NCBI GenBank assembly: GCA_905236755.1
Contig: CAJOCR010000010.1
Coordinates: 93,002-157,001 of the forward strand
Length of the DNA stretch: 64,000 bases
Source of the DNA: an uncultured Prevotella sp.
Lineage (GTDB): Bacteria > Bacteroidota > Bacteroidia > Bacteroidales > Bacteroidaceae
Reading direction: 5' to 3'
Part shown: one piece after another, positions 8,337-16,025 of the stretch
Position numbering within the stretch: the stretch's first letter is position 1
Layout of the letters: each line of letters opens with the position of its first letter
The notes under the pieces: generated by a model
Told to the model about the DNA's origin: nothing
Seen by the model: only the letters and a program-made list of their open reading frames with translations
Databases searched by the model: none
Position numbers and translations under genes: made by a program

Positions 8337-9344
8337 TTATAATTTAGATCTACGAACCTTTTCTATTAGGACTTCCTTGAGATTAGCATCTTCAGGAAGT
8401 CCTATTTTTGCTCTGATATGTGCTCGCTGACTTCCCACATTACCCTTTGTTTTTTTCAAAAACCGGCATATATCTCCCGTTGTCTTTCCTTCAATAATAA
8501 GTTTCGCAATCTCCAGTTCAGAAGGAGTGAGCATTGGGAAAACCCTTTTCAGATTATCTTTTTCAGCCTCTTTAATCACCAAATAATTCTTCAAAGCCGT
8601 CATCATTCTATGACGTGTTTCAACGTTAATAGAATCTATAAAACTATAAAGCGTTGATTTATCTTCACTGTCAGCCTCCGCCTTCTCGTTTGTCAACTGA
8701 ACAATTTTCAATATCTGACTTGTATCCAAACCTAAGGCAGACATAAGCTGAACCTCACGTTTGCGCATATCAATATTATCTGTACGCAAGGCAAGAAGAT
8801 TTCTGGATATATACCAACATATCAGACTAACAGAAACAATCATAAGCAAATAAAACACCGACAACTCAGTAAGTGCACCATGCTTGTCTTTTATGGCACT
8901 ATATACAAAGACGCTGACAACCAATACAGACGCCACAATAGCATTGGCAGGAACATAAGCCAACACGCTTGCTATAAGAATAAGCAGAAGAAGACAAATA
9001 TTTCCAAGAATCAGAAAACCCGAATATGTATCCGTATTATCAACAACAACAAGATTCTCGCACGATGTCTCTATAGCTGCATAGAGCAAATCAACTGTCA
9101 AGGCAGTCTTTACTTTTATCTTCCCTGCAAAAAACAGACAAAGAGAAGAAATAAGCACAAGTTCGTAGCCTATCAACAAATGCTTGAATATTATGGTCTG
9201 AAAACCATACAAACCTATCAAGCCACCTGCTGCACCAACAACTCCGAACACTGTAATGACATAAAGAATCATTCTTTGCTGCCTATTTATTATATCTAAA
9301 GAAGCAAAATTGCCTATTTGATTCTTATTAGCAAAATGTATCAT
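8337..9344 (-). CDS. Membrane-bound LuxR-type regulator
   Basis: 335 residues from the ATG at 9344. The frame can be extended 9 codons to a TTG, but the ATG is the better start. About the first 170 residues hold six or seven hydrophobic segments (for example MILYVITVFGVVGAAGGLIG and LLLILIASVLAYVPANAIV). A short helical linker follows. The C-terminal 65 residues are a LuxR helix-turn-helix: LTPSELEIAKLIIEGKTTGD, then ICRFLKKTKGNVGSQRAHIR. No receiver or kinase domain is present. Such proteins are common one-component regulators in Bacteroidetes; the signal is unknown. The neighbouring DASS gene could be a target, but nothing in sequence proves it. Confidence 0.85.
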   Translation of the reverse strand: MIHFANKNQIGNFASLDIINRQQRMILYVITVFGVVGAAGGLIGLYGFQTIIFKHLLIGYELVLISSLCLFFAGKIKVKTALTVDLLYAAIETSCENLVVVDNTDTYSGFLILGNICLLLLILIASVLAYVPANAIVASVLVVSVFVYSAIKDKHGALTELSVFYLLMIVSVSLICWYISRNLLALRTDNIDMRKREVQLMSALGLDTSQILKIVQLTNEKAEADSEDKSTLYSFIDSINVETRHRMMTALKNYLVIKEAEKDNLKRVFPMLTPSELEIAKLIIEGKTTGDICRFLKKTKGNVGSQRAHIRAKIGLPEDANLKEVLIEKVRRSKL

Positions 9345-9384
9345 AAATGAACCATTTAATAGTATTATCAACCCTTTTCAACCG

Positions 9385-9392
9385 CAAATATA
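9385..9392 (-). promoter_or_regulatory. Promoter -7 element of the membrane LuxR regulator gene
   Basis: Minus-strand TATATTTG about 40 bases before the ATG at 9344. This position also favours the ATG over the upstream TTG at 9371 as start. No clear -33 TTTG. Confidence 0.55.
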
Positions 9393-9433
9393 ATAAAAAT
9401 TATCGATATCAGCCTATTTCAGCCATAATAAAA

Positions 9434-9465
9434 TTTGGGGATACTAAAACAAGGTCATACCTTTG
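9434..9465 (+). promoter_or_regulatory. Consensus promoter with no downstream gene
   Basis: TTTG (9434-9437), exactly 20 bases, TACCTTTG (9458-9465). It points into a gene-free stretch, diverging from the LuxR gene. Confidence 0.8.
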
Positions 9466-9471
9466 CAATCA

Positions 9472-9699
9472 CAAAGATATTTTTTGATTTTAAAATTATA
9501 TGTGATATCGTGGTAAGTGATTTATAGCATATCGCATTAGTTTTACTTACTAAAGTTGACTCAATAATATATATGTGACTCAAAGGGACATTCTTCGCTG
9601 GTAAAAGATTATTTTTATAACAAGATATTACTAAGTGAAGGTCAAGTAAATTAAGTAAAAAAAGAAGCCTGGTAGAAAACTACCAGGCTTTGTTTTTTT
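9472..9699 (+). ncRNA. Candidate small RNA of about 225 nt
   Basis: The stretch begins about 7 bases after a perfect promoter and ends at a strong terminator. Its ATGs are followed at once by stop codons (ATG TGA twice), so it does not encode a peptide of note. Internal pairing is visible: TGTGATAT near 9514 with ATATCGCA near 9540. The next plus-strand gene is ligA at 10724 with its own promoter, so this is not a leader. I do not recognise an Rfam family. The gene-free interval 9345-9812 otherwise holds only the LuxR promoter and one GC-rich palindrome. Confidence 0.5.
9665..9699. terminator. Bidirectional terminator
   Basis: AAGCCTGGTAG, AAAA loop, CTACCAGGCTT: an 11-bp perfect stem with a T run on both strands. 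On the plus strand it would end the small RNA; on the minus strand it lies 114 bases past the coaW stop and could end that transcript. Confidence 0.9.
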
Positions 9700-9771
9700 A
9701 AAAGATTCACCCCGTCCTACTTGCAAGGAGCGAATTTACACTAAAATACATTCTAACTGTGAGATTACCTC

Positions 9772-9788
9772 CCTCCCTTCAAGGGAGG
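9772..9788. repeat. GC-rich palindrome, CCTCCCTT/AGGGAGG type
   Basis: A short variant of the dispersed CCTCCCCTC/GAGGGGAGG intergenic family, 25 bases beyond the coaW stop codon. Confidence 0.6.
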
Positions 9789-9812
9789 CCGAGAGAAATC
9801 TTTTATGGGGGC

Positions 9813-10643
9813 TTATCTCTTTCTTATATAATCCAGCGCTGCACCAATAGCTGTGCAGAACTCACTATATTTTGGTATTATGAAGTGAACACCATAGAGT
9901 TTTTCCATAGCACTATACACCTCTTTACATTGAGGTAACAAACTCAAGTTACCAATCATAACGAAATCCTTGATGCCACTACCTAACGAGCTGAGAATAC
10001 TTGCAGAACCAACAGCCTGCAGAACCATGTGAATCAAGCCTACGGCAATATCCTCGCGTGAGGCATTGGCCTTGGCATTACTAAACAAGCTGGCTGTTGC
10101 CGACATAGGCAATCCTGGCAGAGGCTTGGCACTTATATCGCCAATAAGCAGGTTGATATGGCTGATATCGCCCTCCATAGCTAAATCAATGATATTCTTT
10201 ATATCATCGGTCTTTAGGAGCAGACGGCTCAAACCAGTAAGGGTGCCACCACCAATACCAATACCACCAATATGACTGATGTCATCACCATCGCATTTAA
10301 CAAGTGAAGTACCTGTGCCCATAGAAACAACTATCATTCTATCGAGCTTTGACTCGTATTTGGCACCAAGACCATCGGCAACAAACTCTTCAGCCTTTGT
10401 GGTTGGCAGACCATAGATATTTTCTTCTATATAAGCAGCACCTACACCTGTAAGCATCACGTGTTCCACTTCTTCAAGACGAATCTTATTGTCGTGAAGA
10501 TACTTTCCGAATGCTCCATATAAAGATGTAATTGGATCAGTTGCCTTGATACGCAAAGGTGATACAACCATACCCTTACTATCAATACCAACTATTTTCG
10601 TTGTGGAAATACCAACATCAATACCTATTACTATTTTATTCAT
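9813..10643 (-). CDS. coaW: Type II pantothenate kinase
   Basis: 276 residues from the ATG at 10643 (the frame extends two codons to a TTG that I reject). It phosphorylates pantothenate, the first step of coenzyme A synthesis. The N-terminal ASKHA phosphate-1 motif GIDVGISTTKIVGID, the MGTGTSLVK segment and the glycine-rich GGIGIGGGTLTGLSRLL are typical of the type II (Staphylococcus/eukaryote-like) enzyme rather than CoaA or CoaX. It diverges from ligA, and each has its own TATCTTTG promoter in the 80-base gap. Confidence 0.88.
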   Translation of the reverse strand: MNKIVIGIDVGISTTKIVGIDSKGMVVSPLRIKATDPITSLYGAFGKYLHDNKIRLEEVEHVMLTGVGAAYIEENIYGLPTTKAEEFVADGLGAKYESKLDRMIVVSMGTGTSLVKCDGDDISHIGGIGIGGGTLTGLSRLLLKTDDIKNIIDLAMEGDISHINLLIGDISAKPLPGLPMSATASLFSNAKANASREDIAVGLIHMVLQAVGSASILSSLGSGIKDFVMIGNLSLLPQCKEVYSAMEKLYGVHFIIPKYSEFCTAIGAALDYIRKR

Positions 10644-10664
10644 AATCAAAAATTATTCACGGGG

Positions 10665-10702
10665 CAAAGATAACAATTTATCACCAAACTTTATTATCTT
10701 TG
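10665..10702. promoter_or_regulatory. Divergent promoters of coaW and ligA
   Basis: Minus-strand TATCTTTG at 10665-10672 serves coaW. Plus-strand TATCTTTG at 10695-10702 serves ligA, placing its transcript start near 10709. That rules out the TTG at 10700 as the ligA start and leaves ATG 10724. Confidence 0.75.
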
Positions 10703-10723
10703 CAAAAGAAAAACAATCACTAC

Positions 10724-12742
10724 ATGGAAAAGAAAGAGCAAATGAGGCAGATGGTTGATAAGCTCAACGCTGCTGCCGAGGCATATTATAATGGTAAGGG
10801 CGAGATAATGACCGACTACGAGTGGGACCAGCTGTTTGATCAACTGAAAGCACTCGAGAAAGAAACAGGCATCGTTCTTGAAGACTCACCAACAAACAAT
10901 GTTTCTGCCGACAATACCGAAGGTCAGAAGGAGGAACATGAGTTTGCTGCTCTTTCACTTGCCAAGACGAAAAAGACCGAGGAGCTGGCTAAATGGGCTG
11001 AGAACCGTCCTATATGGCTCAGCTGGAAGCTCGACGGTCTGACTCTTGTTGTTACTTTCGACAACGGCAAACTGACAAAGGTTGTTACACGAGGCAACGG
11101 ACATATAGGAACAAATATCACTCATCTTGCTTCTGCCATACAGGGAATACCAGAAACTATTAAGTCGAAAGGTCACGTAGTGGTGAGAGGTGAATGTGTT
11201 ATTTCGTACGAAGATTTCAACAATTTCCTTCTTGAAAGTGATGAGGATTATGCTAATCCACGAAACCTTGCTTCTGGCTCTCTCACACTGAAAGATGTAA
11301 ACGAAGTAAAGCAGCGCCACCTAAAATGGATTCCATTCACCCTTGTATATACTGATGAAGAAATAACCAGCTGGGGTGCACGAATGGACTTCATCGAGCA
11401 AAACGGTATGAAAGCCGTTGAACGCGAATGTATAAAAGAACCAAATATCCAGAACATCAATAACGTTATTGACAAATGGACAGAAAAGGTTACCAGCAAC
11501 ATTTGTCCCTACCCTGTTGACGGTCTTGTTATAGCATACGATGACTACGAATACTCTCAAACAGGAAGCGTAACCGGGCACCACGCCACACGAGCAGGCT
11601 ACGCCTTTAAATGGCAAGACGAAAGTGCACTCACACAACTCGACCATATAGAATGGAGCTGTGCCGCTTCAACCATTTCGCCTGTAGCTGTGTTCACGCC
11701 TGTTGAACTCGAGGGCACCACCGTGAAGCGTGCGTCATTGTGCAACATTTCAGAATGTGAACGATTAGGCATTGGCGGCAAAGGCACAAGTATGCACGTT
11801 ATTAAAGCCAATAAAATCATCCCAAAAGTTATAAAAATAGAGCAATCAGTTGGCATTTTAGACATTCCAACCACCTGTCCTGTATGTGGAGCGCCTACAA
11901 AAATAGCCATAAGTGCATCAAGTGGAACGAAAACTCTTCATTGCACCAACCTACAGTGCCCTGCTAAGCAGTTAAAAAAATTCAGACGTTTTGTAAGCAA
12001 GGACGGCATGAATATTGATGGTATAAGCGAACAGACTATTGCCCGATTCGTAAACCTTGGATGGATTAACGAATATGCCGACATATACCGATTAACAGAG
12101 CATATTCAGGAAATCTCAACCCTTGAAGGATTTGGCAGAAAGAGTGCAGTAAACATTAGAGAAGCCATCAACAAAGCAACAACAGTAGATGCACGTAAAC
12201 TTCTTTACGCTCTCAACATACCGCTTGTTGGACAAGATGTGTGCAAAAGACTCTTAACCGCTCATAAACTCGACGAAATTGTACAATTGGCTACACAAAA
12301 ACCAGACTTTTCACCCGTAGAAGGCGACTTATTTGCCCCAAATGACACAGTTGGCGAATACATTTTTGCCTCTATCGATGGTATTGGACCAGAGAAAAGT
12401 GCTTCAGTTGTGCGATGGTTTAACGATGAAAACAACCTCAGAACATACAACAACCTCGTGAAACTTATTAACATAACACAAGAAGACAACACACCTCTTG
12501 GAGCAAAATGCGAGGGACTCGCTTTTGTTGTTACAGGCGATTTGAATCATTATAAGAACCGTAACGAACTGAAGAAATACATCGAGAGCCAAGGCGGCAA
12601 AATGACAGGAAGCATATCAAAATCAACATCTTATCTCATCAATAACGATGTTACCTCAACAAGTGGCAAGAACCAGAAAGCCATGCAGTTGGGTACACCT
12701 ATTATTAGCGAGGAACAGTTTATTGAAATGTTTGGACAATAA
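10724..12742 (+). CDS. ligA: NAD-dependent DNA ligase, divergent (clostridial-like) type
   Basis: 672 residues, the usual LigA length. Domains: NAD-binding Ia helix pair (1-60); adenylation domain with nucleophile K102 in SWKLDGLTLVV; OB fold around 330-400; Cys4 zinc finger (CPVCG and CTNLQCPAKQ); helix-hairpin-helix repeats (about 420-560); and a C-terminal BRCT (GLAFVVTGDLNHYKNRNELK). It seals nicks in replication and repair. The active-site wording differs from standard Bacteroidetes LigA: SWKLDGLT in place of the usual KxDGxA, and AALSLAKTKK in place of the LSLxNAF segment. It resembles ligases I know from Clostridia, so this may be a second or transferred ligase. All catalytic parts look intact. 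Confidence 0.92.
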   Translation: MEKKEQMRQMVDKLNAAAEAYYNGKGEIMTDYEWDQLFDQLKALEKETGIVLEDSPTNNVSADNTEGQKEEHEFAALSLAKTKKTEELAKWAENRPIWLSWKLDGLTLVVTFDNGKLTKVVTRGNGHIGTNITHLASAIQGIPETIKSKGHVVVRGECVISYEDFNNFLLESDEDYANPRNLASGSLTLKDVNEVKQRHLKWIPFTLVYTDEEITSWGARMDFIEQNGMKAVERECIKEPNIQNINNVIDKWTEKVTSNICPYPVDGLVIAYDDYEYSQTGSVTGHHATRAGYAFKWQDESALTQLDHIEWSCAASTISPVAVFTPVELEGTTVKRASLCNISECERLGIGGKGTSMHVIKANKIIPKVIKIEQSVGILDIPTTCPVCGAPTKIAISASSGTKTLHCTNLQCPAKQLKKFRRFVSKDGMNIDGISEQTIARFVNLGWINEYADIYRLTEHIQEISTLEGFGRKSAVNIREAINKATTVDARKLLYALNIPLVGQDVCKRLLTAHKLDEIVQLATQKPDFSPVEGDLFAPNDTVGEYIFASIDGIGPEKSASVVRWFNDENNLRTYNNLVKLINITQEDNTPLGAKCEGLAFVVTGDLNHYKNRNELKKYIESQGGKMTGSISKSTSYLINNDVTSTSGKNQKAMQLGTPIISEEQFIEMFGQ

Positions 12743-12769
12743 TTAATTTAAAACTTAACGGCTGTTTTT

Positions 12770-12918
12770 TATCAGTTATCAGTTATCAGTTAACTTTTTG
12801 CGAAAAAAAATCATGCTTCAGGAGCCTTATATATATAAATATATATATTTATATAATATAAGAGGCTAAAACGCACATTTTTTGACTTTCAATCAACTGA
12901 TAACTGATAACTGATAAA
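12770..12918. repeat. 23-bp perfect inverted repeats flanking an AT-rich core
   Basis: Three tandem TTATCAG-type units at 12770-12792 are matched by the reverse complement (AACTGAT units) at 12896-12918. The 103 bases between include alternating TATATA around 12828-12862. This could be a cruciform, a MITE-like remnant or a terminator for ligA. Confidence 0.65.
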
Positions 12919-12988
12919 ACATGTTTTTTGCCCGAATTCCCTTTGTAGATAGGCGATGAGAGAGTTTTGCATCGCAAAATGATCTAAT

Positions 12989-13022
12989 TTTGAACAACCA
13001 ACTGTTTTTCTTCGTATCTTTG
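12989..13022 (+). promoter_or_regulatory. Orphan promoter with a leader but no gene
   Basis: TTTG (12989-12992), 22-base spacer, TATCTTTG (13015-13022). Downstream lie several ATCTCGAA repeats and a CGAG element but no open frame. A similar series (minus strand) precedes the gene at 37954-38718. Confidence 0.5.
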
Positions 13023-13092
13023 CAATGTGATTAGGAGCCAATTAGGACTCATATAGGAGGCATCTCGAACGCATCTCGAAACTATCTCGAAG

Positions 13093-13129
13093 GCGAGAGC
13101 AGAGCAAAATTTATTTTGACTATGCCGAG
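13093..13129. repeat. CGAG-type palindromic intergenic element
   Basis: GCGAGAGCAGAGCAAAAT, then ATTTTGACTATGCCGAG: same orientation and layout as the copy at 4375-4416. Confidence 0.55.
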
Positions 13130-13369
13130 ACAAGAGATGGTTGGACAAAGTCAACGAATCTCGAAGTCTTGCGCAAGCCAAAGGCGTGCTAAATGATAAA
13201 TGATAAATGATAAACGATAATGATAAAGCCCCATTCCAGCCTTCCCTCCAGAAGCCCCTTCCCAGCCTTCAATGGTCTTTACCCCCCCCTTCGGTTCCCC
13301 CGTCCCCGGGGGACAGGAACCTCCAGAGGGAAGGAGTCGTAAACAGACAAATACCTCCTGCTAATATCT

Positions 13370-13425
13370 CTCCCCTCATGAGGGGAGTAAGGAGGGGTCT
13401 TAAATCTCTCCCCTCTGGAGGGGAG
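13370..13425. repeat. Two GC-rich palindromes of the CTCCCCTC/GAGGGGAG family
   Basis: Perfect palindromes at 13370-13387 (CTCCCCTCATGAGGGGAG) and 13408-13425 (spacer TG), each followed by GGAGGGGTCTT. A more degenerate series of the same kind fills 13240-13340. They sit directly downstream of the DUF5020 gene (stop at 13453). Confidence 0.8.
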
Positions 13426-13452
13426 TTGGAGGGGTCTTTGGATAGGGCCTTT

Positions 13453-14199
13453 TTAGAAACTCCACTTAGCTGCAATAGTAGGAATAGCGTAGAACTTGTC
13501 GTTACGACCTGCCTCGTCGTAAACGAAGTTGTTGCTGAGTTCCACCTCGGTACCTAAGCTTAGATTAACGCCATCCATACCCTTGATGGTGTTGAGGTTA
13601 AACCAGAACTGAGGCTCTGAAAGGAAGATAAGCTTGCCACGAACATTTGGATTGCGCCACAAGTCAGCAAAGCCAGAAAAGGTGCAAAAACCATTAGCAA
13701 AAGTATGGCTCCACACACCAGTAAGCTGGAATCCGTGGAAAGCGTCAAGATTAGCATGAGCATTCTTGAAATAATACTTATACATTGTCTGCAAGCTAAA
13801 AGTGGTGCTAAAATCAGAGCTATGCCAGTTGTAAGCAGGACCTACGAGAACAGCGTGCTGGAAACGATTACCATTATACCAGCCTTCGGTTTCACCTGAT
13901 GTAACACCACCATTATACTCTATATGCGCAGCAAATCTTTTGTTCTTTGAAATATTGAATTCGCGGCTAATCTCCCAGTAAGCACCCATCATACCATCGC
14001 CATGATAATCAAGGTCGGTGAAGAAATAAGTACTACCCCACTTGTCGGCCTTAAACATCTCAACAGTAGTAGTAACCGACTGGCGATTAGTAAGTTCCTT
14101 GTAAAGAGAGTGACCTAAATCATAATGTAACTGAATGTTTTGAGCAGAGATGCTCACAAAAGCTGCCATGAGAATGGCGAGGGAAAAGATTCTTTTCAT
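13453..14199 (-). CDS. DUF5020 family, Tsx-like outer membrane barrel
   Basis: 248 residues with a cleavable signal peptide (MKRIFSLAILMAAFVSISAQ). The mature part is a run of amphipathic beta strands rich in aromatic residues and ends in KWSF, a typical barrel C-terminus with terminal Phe. The pattern (opening IQLHYDLGHSLY, later SLQTMYKYYFKNAHANLDAF) matches DUF5020, a Bacteroidetes relative of the nucleoside channel Tsx. A pore for small solutes, perhaps nucleosides, is plausible but unproven. It is monocistronic; the -7 TATCTTTG (minus) is at 14230-14237, back to back with the trmD promoter. Confidence 0.82.
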   Translation of the reverse strand: MKRIFSLAILMAAFVSISAQNIQLHYDLGHSLYKELTNRQSVTTTVEMFKADKWGSTYFFTDLDYHGDGMMGAYWEISREFNISKNKRFAAHIEYNGGVTSGETEGWYNGNRFQHAVLVGPAYNWHSSDFSTTFSLQTMYKYYFKNAHANLDAFHGFQLTGVWSHTFANGFCTFSGFADLWRNPNVRGKLIFLSEPQFWFNLNTIKGMDGVNLSLGTEVELSNNFVYDEAGRNDKFYAIPTIAAKWSF

Positions 14200-14229
14200 A
14201 AATGTTTATACTGTGATTAAAGTTGCGTG

Positions 14230-14288
14230 CAAAGATACAAAAAAATATTAAAGATAATTTATGAATTGTGAATAATTTACTACCTTTG
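14230..14288. promoter_or_regulatory. Divergent promoters of the DUF5020 gene and trmD
   Basis: Minus TATCTTTG at 14230-14237. Plus TACCTTTG at 14281-14288, with TTTA at 14258-14261 19 bases upstream. The trmD ATG (14294) is only 5 bases past the -7 box, so trmD mRNA is probably leaderless or nearly so. Confidence 0.75.
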
Positions 14289-14293
14289 CACCT

Positions 14294-14968
14294 ATGAGAA
14301 TAGATATTATTTCCGTTTTACCTGAAATGCTGGAAGGATTTGTTCATGAATCAATCCTTGCCAGAGCAGAAAAGAAGGGACTGGCTGAAATACGACTTCA
14401 TAACCTTCGCGACTACTCGCTGGACAAATGGCGTCGTGTTGACGACTATCCATACGGAGGAAGTGCTGGTATGGTTATGCAATGCGAGCCTATTGACAGA
14501 TGTATTTCTGCCCTTAAGGCCGAACGCGACTACGACGAGGTGATTTACACCAGTCCTGACGGCGAACAGTTCAATCAGGGTATGGCTAACGAGCTTAGCA
14601 TGAAAGGCAACCTGATAATTCTTTGCGGACACTATAAAGGAATTGACCAGCGTGTGAGAGACCATCTCATCACTAAGGAGATAAGTATGGGCGACTTCGT
14701 GCTTACAGGTGGCGAGCTGCCTGCTGCCACTATTGCCGACGCTATCGTGCGTGTTATTCCTGGTGTGCTGAACGATGAGCAGAGTGCCCTCAGCGACAGT
14801 TTCCAAGACAATCTGTTGGCTGCACCAATATATACACGTCCTTCAGACTATAAGGGATGGAAAGTACCCGAGATTCTTCTCAGTGGCAACGAGGCAAAGA
14901 TTCGTCAATGGGAAATGGATCAGGCTATTGCTCACACCAAGAAGCTAAGACCCGATTTATTGAAGTAA
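14294..14968 (+). CDS. trmD: tRNA (guanine-37-N1)-methyltransferase
   Basis: 224 residues. It methylates G37 next to the anticodon of tRNAs reading CCN, CUN and CGG codons, using S-adenosylmethionine, and prevents frameshifting. The SPOUT trefoil-knot motifs are clear: [12 protein letters not shown] (about 113-124) and [16 protein letters not shown] (about 130-145), with the catalytic Asp region [18 protein letters not shown] near residue 50. The C-terminal part is slightly shorter than in E. coli. In many bacteria trmD sits with ribosomal genes; here it is alone. Confidence 0.97.
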   Translation: MRIDIISVLPEMLEGFVHESILARAEKKGLAEIRLHNLRDYSLDKWRRVDDYPYGGSAGMVMQCEPIDRCISALKAERDYDEVIYTSPDGEQFNQGMANELSMKGNLIILCGHYKGIDQRVRDHLITKEISMGDFVLTGGELPAATIADAIVRVIPGVLNDEQSALSDSFQDNLLAAPIYTRPSDYKGWKVPEILLSGNEAKIRQWEMDQAIAHTKKLRPDLLK

Positions 14969-15046
14969 GCTTATAGTTTTTAAGTATATAAGTTGGTGAG
15001 TTTTTTAAGTTTTATCTCATTAACTCACAAACTAAAAACTCACAAA
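14969..15046. terminator. Convergent terminator region, trmD and patatin genes
   Basis: GTGAGTTTTTT near 14996 can pair with AAAAACTCAC near 15031. Short direct repeats of AACTCACAAACTAAA and AAGAACT follow. T-rich on the plus strand. Likely serves both converging genes. Confidence 0.45.
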
Positions 15047-15904
15047 CTAAAGAACTAAAGAACTCATATATTTCTTACAGAAGGTTTCGCCAAGTGCGAG
15101 ACCTTCTTCGTATAGGCGTTCTAACTTAACTACATCGCGAGTCATACGTCCCACTTCAAGAGGGCGCTCCGGACGAATACAGATAATCTTTCCCGCCTCT
15201 TCCAAATCGTCGATGAGCTGCAGTTGCTGATTATACACCTCGTGACGGCGACTCAACACCACTCGCAAACGAGGATAGTTCTTATATATAAGGTTAGACT
15301 CCTTACGGTCTTTAGAATCGTCGCGCCATCCCTTGTTTCGTGTGAGCACAACAACATTAGTAAGATGTCCCTTTTCTATTGATCGCAAAACAGGAATACT
15401 GTCAACAATACCACCATCGAGCATAGGAACACCGTCGATATTCACTATCTTGCTTACGTAAGGAAGACTTGACGAGGCTCTTACCATATCGAGAGCCCGC
15501 TGACGATCAGACGTTTCCTGCAAGTATTCAGCTCCGCCTGTGAGACAGTTTGTTGCCACACACTCAAAGGTAGAAGAATACTTGAAATAAGTATCGAAAT
15601 CGTATGGCAGCAGTTTATTAGGAAACGTATCGTAGAGAAGCTTCTGGTCGAAGATGCAGCCCTGAGTAACCAAATGGCGCAAACCAATATAGTCATACTT
15701 AGACAGATAATCGATATTTGAAATACGGGCTCTGCGAGGCTGACGACTGATATACGACATTGCGTTGCATGCTCCAGCCGAAACACCAACAACATAAGGG
15801 AAATACAAATTGTACTTCATAAAAGCGTCGAGAACACCACTGGTAAATACCCCACGCATGCCGCCTCCTTCAAGCACTAAACCTGTATTTTTATCTATCT
15901 TCAT
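15047..15904 (-). CDS. Patatin-like phospholipase
   Basis: 285 residues from the ATG at 15904; a TTG three codons upstream is rejected. The patatin signature is complete: oxyanion-hole loop LEGGGMRGVF (about 11-20), nucleophile elbow GVSAG with S42, and the catalytic Asp in MLDGGIVDSIPV (DGG, about 165). No signal peptide. It resembles YjjU-type bacterial patatins, which are cytoplasmic or membrane-associated esterases or phospholipases of unclear biological role. It diverges from the Xaa-Pro aminopeptidase gene. Confidence 0.9.
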   Translation of the reverse strand: MKIDKNTGLVLEGGGMRGVFTSGVLDAFMKYNLYFPYVVGVSAGACNAMSYISRQPRRARISNIDYLSKYDYIGLRHLVTQGCIFDQKLLYDTFPNKLLPYDFDTYFKYSSTFECVATNCLTGGAEYLQETSDRQRALDMVRASSSLPYVSKIVNIDGVPMLDGGIVDSIPVLRSIEKGHLTNVVVLTRNKGWRDDSKDRKESNLIYKNYPRLRVVLSRRHEVYNQQLQLIDDLEEAGKIICIRPERPLEVGRMTRDVVKLERLYEEGLALGETFCKKYMSSLVL

Positions 15905-15961
15905 AAGCCACAAGCTCTATTAAAGTTTTATAATTTTGAAAGAATTATCCATTTTCCGATA

Positions 15962-16000
15962 CAAAAGTAACACTTTTTCTGCAAAAATTATGTAACTTTG
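15962..16000. promoter_or_regulatory. Divergent promoters of the patatin and pepP genes
   Basis: Minus-strand TACTTTTG at 15962-15969 for the patatin gene; plus-strand TAACTTTG at 15993-16000 for pepP, 26 bases before its ATG. Confidence 0.65.
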
Positions 16001-16025
16001 CAATCAATTAAAGTAAAAAAGCAAA

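Larger units (their letters stand above)
12743..13452. other. 710-base gene-free region rich in repeats
   Basis: Left to right it holds: a 23-bp inverted repeat pair around an AT-rich core (12770-12918); a small hairpin TTTTGC/GCAAAA (12965-12979); a promoter at 12989-13022; a leader-like stretch with repeated ATCTCGAA units; a CGAG element (13093-13129); ATGATAA runs (13193-13232); and GC-rich palindromes (13240-13450). No reading frame looks coding. The plus-strand frame at 13207-13557 is a Pro-rich translation of the repeats. Confidence 0.7.

Noticed and set aside
8337..9371. Longer form of the membrane LuxR gene from TTG 9371
   Set aside because: The -7 box at 9385-9392 places the transcript start close to or inside that region, and an ATG is available at 9344.
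13207..13557. Plus-strand Pro-rich frame of 116 codons
   Set aside because: Translation of GC-rich palindromic repeats, and it runs into the DUF5020 gene on the other strand.
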